A DNA stretch of 5,797 bases from Gammaproteobacteria bacterium (GTDB taxonomy: Bacteria > Pseudomonadota > Gammaproteobacteria > Poriferisulfidales > Oxydemutatoraceae). Positions within the stretch are counted from its first letter, which is position 1. Every line of letters begins with the position of its first letter. Both the position numbers and the translations under genes were made by a program. Under the pieces are notes generated by a model. It saw nothing but the letters and a program-made list of their open reading frames with translations, ran no database searches and was not told the DNA's origin. Of this stretch, positions 1 through 5,797 are shown in pieces. The stretch spans positions 1 through 5,797 of the forward strand of contig RKSI01000080.1 in the NCBI GenBank assembly GCA_007570905.1, written 5' to 3'.

Positions 1-41
1 AGGACATTGCGCCCCTTGTTTAATTCGTTCATCGGCGTTGA

Positions 42-93
42 ATTATAGCGGGCAATGAACGCGGCGGCGGAATCCGCTATAATCCCGCGTTCA
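42..93. repeat. Two overlapping inverted repeats around the adk promoter
   Basis: Seen directly: a perfect 10-bp inverted repeat pairs 42-51 (ATTATAGCGG) with 74-83 (CCGCTATAAT), and a perfect 9-bp inverted repeat pairs 56-64 (TGAACGCGG) with 85-93 (CCGCGTTCA). A smaller palindrome, GCGGAATCCGC, lies at 67-77. The arms cover the predicted -10 box, the -35 region and the likely transcription start of adk, so a DNA-level operator or paired promoters are more likely than an RNA hairpin. No known regulator site is recognised. The repeats themselves are certain; a function is inferred. Confidence 0.6.
55..83 (+). promoter_or_regulatory. Predicted sigma-70 promoter of adk
   Basis: A perfect consensus -10 box, TATAAT, lies at 78-83. 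Seventeen bases upstream, at 55-60, is ATGAAC, which matches the -35 consensus TTGACA only in its TGA core. Transcription would start at about 89-91, giving a leader of roughly 30 bases before the adk ATG at 122. The strong -10 and correct spacing support a real promoter; the poor -35 suggests moderate strength or help from an activator. The box sits inside the inverted repeats described separately. Confidence 0.6.
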
Positions 94-121
94 CTGGTTT
101 TCCGGACGCAAGAACTTTCTG

Positions 122-766
122 ATGAGAATTATCCTGTTGGGCGCGCCGGGCGTCGGCAAGGGCACGCAGGCGCGCCTGCTTTGCGAGCACCACCGGATTC
201 CGCAAATCTCCACCGGCGACATGCTGCGCGAGGCGGTGCGCGACGGCGGCGAACTGGGGCGCCGCGCCGCGGGCTTCATGAACCGCGGCGAACTGGTGCC
301 GGACGAGGTCATCGTCGGCCTGGTCAGCGAGCGCATCGCCGCCGACGACTGCCGGCGCGGGTTTTTGTTCGACGGCTTTCCGCGCACGCTGGCGCAGGCG
401 CGCGCGCTGGAATGGAAGCGCGTGGCGATAGACGCCGTCGTCGAGATTGTCGTGTCGGACGAGGAGATTATCCGGCGCCTCGGCGGGCGGCGCACGCATC
501 CGGCATCGGGGCGCGCCTACCACATTGAATACAACCCGCCGAAGGTGGAGGGCGTGGACGATTTGACCGGCGAGCCGCTGGTGCAGCGCGACGACGACCG
601 GCCCGGCGTGATTGCGCGCCGCCTGGAGACCTACCACGAACAGACCGCGCCGCTGGTCGGCCATTACCGCGACATCGCCGACCAGGGGTGCCTGCGCTAC
701 CTGGCGGTGGACGGCGCCGGCGACATCCGCCAGGTGGGACAGCGGATTCTTGAACAGCTTGCCTGA
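122..766 (+). CDS. adk: Adenylate kinase
   Basis: Cytoplasmic enzyme that interconverts ATP + AMP and 2 ADP, balancing the adenylate pool. The 214-residue product has the length of the E. coli enzyme. The P-loop GAPGVGKGT is at residues 7-15, the AMP-binding part carries STGDMLR at 30-36, and DGFPRT at 84-89 contains the conserved arginine. The lid domain runs from about 122 to 159 and has His126, Ser129, Asp146 and Thr149, the hydrogen-bonding set of Gram-negative enzymes, in place of the zinc-binding cysteines of many Gram-positive ones. RRLETY and TAPLVGHY then match the C-terminal part of the family. The ATG at 122 places the P-loop at the normal distance from the N terminus. Only a weak purine stretch (CAAGAA, 109-114) could serve as ribosome binding site. 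A consensus -10 box lies just upstream, and a hairpin follows the stop. Identification is very secure. Confidence 0.97.
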   Translation: MRIILLGAPGVGKGTQARLLCEHHRIPQISTGDMLREAVRDGGELGRRAAGFMNRGELVPDEVIVGLVSERIAADDCRRGFLFDGFPRTLAQARALEWKRVAIDAVVEIVVSDEEIIRRLGGRRTHPASGRAYHIEYNPPKVEGVDDLTGEPLVQRDDDRPGVIARRLETYHEQTAPLVGHYRDIADQGCLRYLAVDGAGDIRQVGQRILEQLA

Positions 767-783
767 ACGCCGCCACCGCAGTA

Positions 784-809
784 GCCGTCCGCCGCTACCG
801 GCGGACGGC
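784..809 (+). terminator. GC-rich hairpin after adk (attenuator or processing element; no T-tract)
   Basis: A perfect 11-bp inverted repeat pairs 784-794 (GCCGTCCGCCG) with 799-809 (CGGCGGACGGC) around the four-base loop CTAC. It begins 17 bases after the adk stop codon. No run of T follows, so it does not look like a classical intrinsic terminator. A smaller hairpin (CGGCC, loop CATA, GGCCG; 809-822) comes directly after it and ends just before the next ATG at 825. Partial termination, protection of the adk mRNA 3' end, or control of translation of the following gene are all possible. The structure is clear; the role is inferred. Confidence 0.5.
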
Positions 810-824
810 GGCCCATAGGCCGTT

Positions 825-1820
825 ATGAGTTACCGGGTTTGTTTTGAGGGGCATGACGCCGAGGCGGTCGTGGAGCACGGCGAGTCGGTGCTTGAGGCGG
901 CGGTGCGCGCAGGTCTGGCGGTGGATTACGGGTGCAGCGGCGGCAACTGCGGTTTGTGCGTCGCGCGCCTGCTGGACGGCGAGGTGCGCCAAATCAGCGA
1001 TTGGGACTATGTGTTTGAGCGCGGCCAGCGTGATGGCCGCCACTTTCTGATGTGCTCGCACACCGCCGCCGCCGACTTGCGGCTTGAGGCCAATATCGCC
1101 GGCGGCGCCGGGCAGATTCCGTTGCAGCGTTTTCGCGCCAGGGTCAAGCACATCGGCGAGGCGGCGCCGGACATCGCGGTGCTGCGGCTGCGCGTGTCGA
1201 GAAGCCACCGCCTGCGCTTTCTGGCCGGGCAGGAGGCGGGTTTGTCGCACCCGCGCTGCGGCGATGCGCGCCTGCCCATCGCCAGTTGCCCGTGCGACGC
1301 GAGTGAACTGGAGTTTCACCTGCGCGCGCGCGGCGGCGCGCAGGACGACCCCTTCGCCGCCTGCGTCGCGCAGGAATGCCGCAGCGGTGACTGGTTTGAT
1401 GTGGAGGCGCCGCACGGTTCGTTTGTGTTCACCGGCAACATGGAAAGGCCGGTCGTGCTGCTGGCGTGGGACACCCACTTCGCCTTCGCGCGCAGTCTGC
1501 TGGAACACATCGTCGCGCTGGAAAGCGACCTGCCGATTCATCTGTACCGCTCGGGCATCGGCGAACCTCCGTATTATCTCGACAACCTGTGCTGCGCGTG
1601 GCGCGACGCGCTGGACCAAATGAACTTTACGACACTGCCGCCGACCGGCGCCGGCGGCGGCGACGCGGCGGACTTGTGGGCCGAACGCATCGCCGCCGAC
1701 ACCGACCTCGCCGGCAGCGATTGCTATCTGTGCCTGCCGCCGCCGCAGGCGCAGCGCGCGGCGCAGGCGCTGGAACAACGCGGCGCGCGCCCCGGGCGCA
1801 TCTTCCGCGCGCACCCATGA
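825..1820 (+). CDS. 2Fe-2S ferredoxin / flavin reductase-like protein with degenerate NAD(P)-binding motifs
   Basis: The 331-residue protein has the layout of the 2Fe-2S plus ferredoxin-NADP reductase family, as in CDP-6-deoxyglucoseen reductase and oxygenase reductases. Residues 1-95 form a plant-type ferredoxin domain with Cys37, Cys42, Cys45 and Cys77 (C-x4-C-x2-C-x31-C). Residues about 100-205 resemble the flavin-binding barrel: RFLAGQEAGL at 131-140 matches the usual FxxGQ segment, and RLPIAS at 149-154 takes the place of RxYSxAS. From about 207 the fold resembles the NAD(P) domain, but the glycine-rich motif after VVLLA reads WDTHFAF (215-221) where relatives have GGTGxAP, and the CGPP motif reads CLPPP (303-307). 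NAD(P)H may therefore not be the electron donor. Substrate and partners are unknown. The gene follows adk after a hairpin; its TGA overlaps the next ATG. The family call is firm; catalytic activity is uncertain. Confidence 0.85.
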   Translation: MSYRVCFEGHDAEAVVEHGESVLEAAVRAGLAVDYGCSGGNCGLCVARLLDGEVRQISDWDYVFERGQRDGRHFLMCSHTAAADLRLEANIAGGAGQIPLQRFRARVKHIGEAAPDIAVLRLRVSRSHRLRFLAGQEAGLSHPRCGDARLPIASCPCDASELEFHLRARGGAQDDPFAACVAQECRSGDWFDVEAPHGSFVFTGNMERPVVLLAWDTHFAFARSLLEHIVALESDLPIHLYRSGIGEPPYYLDNLCCAWRDALDQMNFTTLPPTGAGGGDAADLWAERIAADTDLAGSDCYLCLPPPQAQRAAQALEQRGARPGRIFRAHP

Positions 1821-3926
1821 CAACGCCGAAACCGCCAATCGCAAAGCGCCGTCCGCACCGCTGGACGCTGCACGGGCGGCAAATCACCGACGACTACGCC
1901 TGGCTGCGCGCCGACAACTGGCGCGAGGCGGTGAAAGACATCGGCAAACTCAATGCCGACATTCGCGCCCACCTGGAAGCCGAGAACGACTACACCGACG
2001 CGGTGATGCGCGACACCGAAGCGCTGCAGGCGGAATTGTTTGCCGAGATGAAGGGGCGCATCAAGGAGGACGACGATTCGGTGCCGGACCTGGACGGCGA
2101 CTATGCGTATTACTTCCGCTACCGCGAGGGCGGGCAGTATCCGCTGCGCTGCCGCCACCCGGCGCGCGCGCCCGATGCCGAAGAGGTGCTGCTGGACGGC
2201 GACGCCGAAGCCGCCGGCCTTGCGTATTACCATCTGCGCGGTTTCCGGCACAGCCCCGACCACCGCCTCATCGCCTGGTGCGCCGACGACGACGGCGCCG
2301 AGTATTACACGCTGCGCGTGCGCGACATTGCAAGCGGCGCGCCGCTGGACGAGGCGATACCGCGCGTGCAGGGCGACTTCGCGTGGGCCGCCGACGGCCG
2401 GCATTTGTTCTACACGGCGCTGGACGAGCACCACCGCCCGTACCAGGTGCGCCGCCACCATATGGGCGAGCCGGTCGCGCGCGACGCGGTGATCTACGAG
2501 GAGAGCGACCCGGGATTTTTCATCGGCGTTTCGCGCACGCGGTCGGGGCGTTTGGTGACGATCCACACCGGCGACCAGCGCACCAGCGAGGCATGGCTGA
2601 TTCCGGCGCACGAGCCGCTCGCCGCGCCGCGACTGGTGCAGGCGCGCGAGCGCGATGTGGAATACGAGGTGGACGAACGCGAAGGGCAACTGCTGATAGT
2701 CACCAACGCCGACGGCGCCGAGAACTACAAACTGGCGCTGGCCGACCCGGCGCGGCCCGGGCGCGAGACCTGGCGCGACTTTTACCTGCCGGGCGACGGC
2801 GTGCTGCTGGAGGACGCGGTCGCGTTCAGGCGCTGGATAGTGCGCCTTGAGCGCGAGGACGCGCTGCCGCGCCTGGTGGTGATGGAGATGGACGCACACG
2901 GGCGCTGCGCCGGCGAGAACGCCATCGCCTTTGACGAGGCGTGCTACGAACTGGCGCCGCTTGCGACCTTCGCCTACGACAGCGACATCCTGCGCTTCAC
3001 CTACGCTTCAATGACGACGCCGTACCGCGTGTATGACTACGACATGCGCCGGCGCACGCGCCGTCTTCGCAAGGAACAGGAGGTGCCGAGCGGCCACGAT
3101 CCTGCGGACTACGAGACGCGGCGGCTGTTCGCGCGCGCGCACGACGGCGAGCGCGTTCCCGTCAGTTTGCTGCGGCGCAAGACCACGCCGCTGGACGGCA
3201 GCGCGCCGCTGCTGCTTTATGGCTACGGCTCCTACGGCTCCTCTATGCCGGCGTACTTCTCCGGCAGCCGCCTGTCGCTGGTGGACCGCGGTTTTGTCTA
3301 TGCCATCGCGCACATCCGCGGCGGCATGGAGAAGGGCTACCACTGGTACAAGAACGGCAGGATGGAGAACAAGCGCAACACCTTTCTTGATTTCATCGCC
3401 TGCGCCGAGCACCTCGCGCGCGAGAACTGCGCGCGCAAGGGGCGGATCGCCGCGCACGGCGCCTCCGCCGGCGGCCTGCTGGTCGGCGCCGTTCTCAACA
3501 TGCGCCCCGATTTGTTCGGCGCGGCCATCGCCGAGGTGCCGTTTGTGGACGCGCTGACCACGATGTGCGACGCCACGCTGCCGCTGACGCCGATAGAGTG
3601 GCCGGAGTGGGGCAACCCGATAGAGGACGCCGCGGCCTTTGAGCGCATCGCGTCGTGGTCGCCGTACGACAATGTGGCGCGCCGCGATTACCCGAATTTG
3701 TTTGTCAGCGCCGGCTTGAGCGACACGCGCGTGACATACTGGGAGCCGGCCAAGTGGGTCGCAAAACTGCGCGCCTGCGGCGCCGGCGACGACAGCGGCG
3801 GCGCCCTGCTGCTGCTCAGGACCAACCTGTGCGCCGGGCACGGCGGCTCTTCCGGGCGTTTTGACTATCTGAAAGAGGTGGCGGAGAAGTACGCGTTCTT
3901 GCTGAAAGTGTTCGGCGCCGGCGGCG

Positions 3927-3937
<11 letters not shown>
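1817..3937 (+). CDS. ptrB: Oligopeptidase B (protease II), S9A family serine peptidase
   Basis: Cytoplasmic serine peptidase expected to cut short peptides after basic residues. The 706 residues fit the family (about 680-720): an N-terminal beta-propeller to about residue 440 that limits substrate size, then an alpha/beta-hydrolase domain. The triad is Ser550 (in GASAGG), Asp636 (GLSDTRVTYWEPAKW) and His675 (AGHGGSSGR); YGYGSYG at 468-474 supplies the oxyanion-hole tyrosine. VPFVDALTTM and the EWGNP segment are typical of oligopeptidase B rather than prolyl oligopeptidase. No signal peptide is seen. The ATG at 1817 overlaps the preceding stop as ATGA, implying translational coupling; the reading frame stays open upstream to 1466, but that would lie inside the preceding gene and adds no family sequence. 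The acidic substrate-pocket residues are partly replaced: SMPAYF at 476-481 where E. coli has SIDADF, and Pro596 near Glu594. Its last 11 bases overlap the end of lptB. Confidence 0.93.
3914..3930. repeat. 17-bp direct repeat at the lptB stop codon (copy 1)
   Basis: GGCGCCGGCGGCGTCAG here is identical to 4680-4696. The TCA inside it is the lptB stop codon read on the minus strand (TGA). In this copy the rest of the repeat lies within the last codons of the oligopeptidase B gene. The core GGCGCCGGCGGCG also occurs at 1647-1659 and 5505-5517, so part of the match reflects a sequence that is common in this GC-rich DNA. No function is known. Confidence 0.5.
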
Positions 3938-4664
<727 letters not shown>

Positions 4665-4679
4665 GGACGGCGGGGGCGG

Positions 4680-4696
4680 GGCGCCGGCGGCGTCAG
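4680..4696. repeat. 17-bp direct repeat at the lptA stop codon (copy 2)
   Basis: Identical to 3914-3930. The lptA stop codon (TCA on the plus strand, 4693-4695) occupies the same place in the repeat as the lptB stop does in the other copy. Here the rest falls in the 28-base gap between lptA and lptB, read on the minus strand as CTGA followed by CGCCGCCGGCGCC. The segment is partly self-complementary (GGCGCC, GCCGGC) but forms no long stem and no T-tract follows, so I do not call a terminator. Confidence 0.5.
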
Positions 4697-5196
4697 CGCG
4701 GTTCCTTTTTGTCGGGGCGCAGCGTCAGCCGGACGCGGTTTTTGTCCTTGGTCGCCTTGACGATTTTCTTGCGCGCGTCATAGACGATGTGGTCGCCCGA
4801 CAGCGACTTCCAGCCGTCGGCGATGCGCGCCTTGCCGCGCAGGTCCATGATGCCGTCGTCGGCGCGGTATTCAATCCGCAGCGCCTCGGCGCGCAGCGTC
4901 TGGCCGTCGCGGCGGCGCACCAGGCGGCTTGGGCCGGCGGTTGCGACGAGTTTGGAGATGGCGCCGTCTTTCGTGAATACTTCAATGGTGTCGCCTTTCA
5001 GCGTGATCTCGCCCTGCACAATCTTGACATTGCCGCGATAGACGCTGATGCCGGTCTCTTCGTTATAAACGACGCTGTCGGCCTCCAGTTCAAGCGGCTC
5101 GCCGCTTTCCTGCGCGGCGGCGCCTGCGGCGAGCAACGCGGCCAGCAGCAGCGCCGCCGGGCGCGCGGCGTCAGGGCGCATGGGTGACGCGGACAT
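4693..5196 (-). CDS. lptA: LPS transport periplasmic protein LptA
   Basis: Periplasmic beta-jellyroll protein (OstA-like fold) that links LptC at the inner membrane to LptD at the outer membrane and carries LPS across the periplasm. The 167-residue precursor starts with a signal peptide: a basic n-region with Arg7 and Arg12, a hydrophobic run at 13-28, and probable cleavage after AAA28 before QES. The mature part opens with PLELEADSVVYNEETG (34-49), followed by YRGNVKIVQGEITLKGD (53-69), the classic pattern of this fold. A lysine-rich tail ends the protein. It is slightly shorter than E. coli LptA (185). The start may be ATG 5196, overlapping lptC by 26 bases as in the E. coli arrangement, or ATG 5181 (MRPDAARP), overlapping by 11; both keep the signal peptide and neither has a clear ribosome binding site. 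The overlap implies translational coupling to lptC. Confidence 0.93.
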   Translation of the reverse strand: MSASPMRPDAARPAALLLAALLAAGAAAQESGEPLELEADSVVYNEETGISVYRGNVKIVQGEITLKGDTIEVFTKDGAISKLVATAGPSRLVRRRDGQTLRAEALRIEYRADDGIMDLRGKARIADGWKSLSGDHIVYDARKKIVKATKDKNRVRLTLRPDKKEPR

Positions 5197-5731
5197 TGGC
5201 CAGCAGCCGAATCTCGCCGGTGCCGAGGTCGGCGGACATGCCGTCGCCCTGCGTCACGGTGGCGCCGCGGCGCAGCACCGCGCGTTCGCCGGTGTGCGCG
5301 ACCTTGCGTTCGGTTTCCACCGTGACATCGCGGGTGTCGAGCGTTTCCGCCGCGCGCGCGCCGTGGCGCGGACGCTCGACGACGACGGCGCCGTTCAGGT
5401 GGATGACGCCGCCCTCGCCGATGCGCCCGGTGTCGGCGGACAGGCGCAGGCCGGGGCCGGGCTGCGAGTGGTATTCAATGCGCGGGCGCTCAAGATGAAA
5501 GTCCGGCGCCGGCGGCGCGTGGCGCAGGCGCGGGCTGCGAAGACGGTAAAGCAGTTCGCCGCCGCCGCCGTAGGCGCTGACGACGGCTTCGTGGAAGTGG
5601 TTTTCGGCGTCGCCCGCCGCGGCCCGCTGCGCGGCGACCGACGGCATCGCCGCAAGCGCCGCGCCGAGAGCGGCCAGCGCGCCGAGGTAAAGCGCGAACA
5701 GCGCGTGGCTGTGCAGGGTGTGCGAAGTCAT
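5171..5731 (-). CDS. lptC: LPS export inner-membrane-anchored protein LptC
   Basis: Bitopic inner-membrane protein whose periplasmic jellyroll receives LPS from LptB2FG and passes it to LptA. The 186-residue product has a short N-terminal cytoplasmic stretch, one hydrophobic segment at about 11-33, and then the LptC/YrbK pattern: FHEAVVSAYGGGGELLYRL (46-64), LERPRIEYH (80-88), LSADTGRI (97-104), HLNGAVVVERP (111-121), LDTRDVTVETE (131-141) and GDGMSADLGTGEIRLLANV (162-180). Length matches the E. coli protein (191). The ATG at 5731 puts the membrane anchor at the N terminus; the frame stays open upstream to the window edge, but without another ATG, GTG or TTG. No good Shine-Dalgarno precedes it. 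It is the first lpt gene of the minus-strand block, overlapping lptA. Whether kdsC lies upstream, as in E. coli, cannot be seen. Confidence 0.93.
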   Translation of the reverse strand: MTSHTLHSHALFALYLGALAALGAALAAMPSVAAQRAAAGDAENHFHEAVVSAYGGGGELLYRLRSPRLRHAPPAPDFHLERPRIEYHSQPGPGLRLSADTGRIGEGGVIHLNGAVVVERPRHGARAAETLDTRDVTVETERKVAHTGERAVLRRGATVTQGDGMSADLGTGEIRLLANVRVTHAP

Positions 5732-5766
5732 CTGGCGGTCGTCGGTGTTCCGGGTTGTGGCGGCGT

Positions 5767-5772
5767 ATTTTA
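5767..5772 (-). promoter_or_regulatory. Possible -10 box upstream of lptC
   Basis: In the GC-rich 66 bases between the lptC start and the window edge, the only AT-rich patch reads TAAAAT on the minus strand at 5772-5767, one mismatch from TATAAT. It would start transcription about 30 bases before the lptC ATG. No TTGACA-like hexamer is found at the right distance and no extended -10 TG is present, so the call is tentative. On the plus strand the same patch reads TATTTT, five bases from an ATG at 5777. Confidence 0.3.
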
Positions 5773-5797
5773 CACCATGCCCGTTATCGTCCCGCGA

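Noticed and set aside
1..32. Possible divergent gene starting at 32 on the minus strand (MNELNKGRNVL), or the end of a plus-strand gene at TAA 21-23
   Set aside because: Only about ten codons are visible and neither reading has family evidence. The paired -10 boxes make a leftward gene possible, but it cannot be called.
1647..1659. GGCGCCGGCGGCG repeats as a possible mobile or REP-type element
   Set aside because: Copies at 1647-1659 and 5505-5517 lie inside coding sequence in frame with conserved proteins; simple GC-rich codon bias explains them.
1466..1816. Upstream extension of the oligopeptidase B reading frame
   Set aside because: The frame is open back to 1466, but this part lies inside the well-supported reductase gene, is arginine/alanine-rich out-of-frame sequence, and adds nothing like the peptidase family. 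ATG 1817 gives the expected length.
795..2899. Long minus-strand open frames opposite the reductase and peptidase genes (795-1844, 1724-2899)
   Set aside because: Low-complexity Ala/Arg/Val-rich translations with no recognisable domains. They mirror plus-strand genes with clear catalytic motifs, and long antisense frames are expected in GC-rich coding DNA.
3008..3841. Minus-strand open frame opposite the peptidase catalytic domain
   Set aside because: The plus strand here encodes the Ser-Asp-His triad of oligopeptidase B; the antisense translation resembles no family.
5777..5797. Possible plus-strand gene start at ATG 5777 (MPVIVPR), divergent from lptC
   Set aside because: Seven codons at the window edge, no ribosome binding site, and the region could equally hold the end of a minus-strand gene such as kdsC.

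Overview
The window looks like ordinary chromosome from a GC-rich Gram-negative bacterium, most likely a gammaproteobacterium. Three things point there: an LPS export set in the order lptC-lptA-lptB, an adenylate kinase with the E. coli-type (zinc-free) lid, and an enterobacterial-type oligopeptidase B. The species cannot be named from the sequence. Coding density is very high. There is no RNA gene, insertion sequence, phage gene or CRISPR array, and I see no complete undescribed system. The interest lies in details of individual genes and junctions.

The layout is two convergent blocks. On the plus strand, after an edge region with a consensus -10 box, come adk (122-766), a 58-bp gap holding a strong GC-rich hairpin, a 2Fe-2S/flavin reductase-like protein (825-1820), and oligopeptidase B (1817-3937), which is joined to the reductase gene by an ATGA stop/start overlap. 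On the minus strand, read right to left, are lptC (5731-5171), lptA (5196-4693, overlapping lptC) and lptB (4664-3927). The 3' ends of the oligopeptidase gene and lptB overlap by 11 bp, so the two transcription units run into each other with no gap for a terminator.

The lpt genes act together: LptB powers the inner-membrane ABC extractor, LptC passes LPS from it, and LptA forms the periplasmic bridge to the outer membrane. The plus-strand genes are housekeeping (adenylate balance) and cytoplasmic peptide cleavage, plus a redox protein whose partner is unknown. Its 2Fe-2S site is intact but the usual NAD(P)H-binding motifs of its family are replaced, which makes it the most unusual gene here.

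Other points for a second look: the acidic substrate-pocket residues of oligopeptidase B are partly substituted; two overlapping inverted repeats surround the adk promoter and place consensus -10 boxes on both strands; a 17-bp sequence is repeated exactly at the lptA and lptB stop codons; lptB appears to start with TTG; and none of the six starts has a good Shine-Dalgarno sequence.
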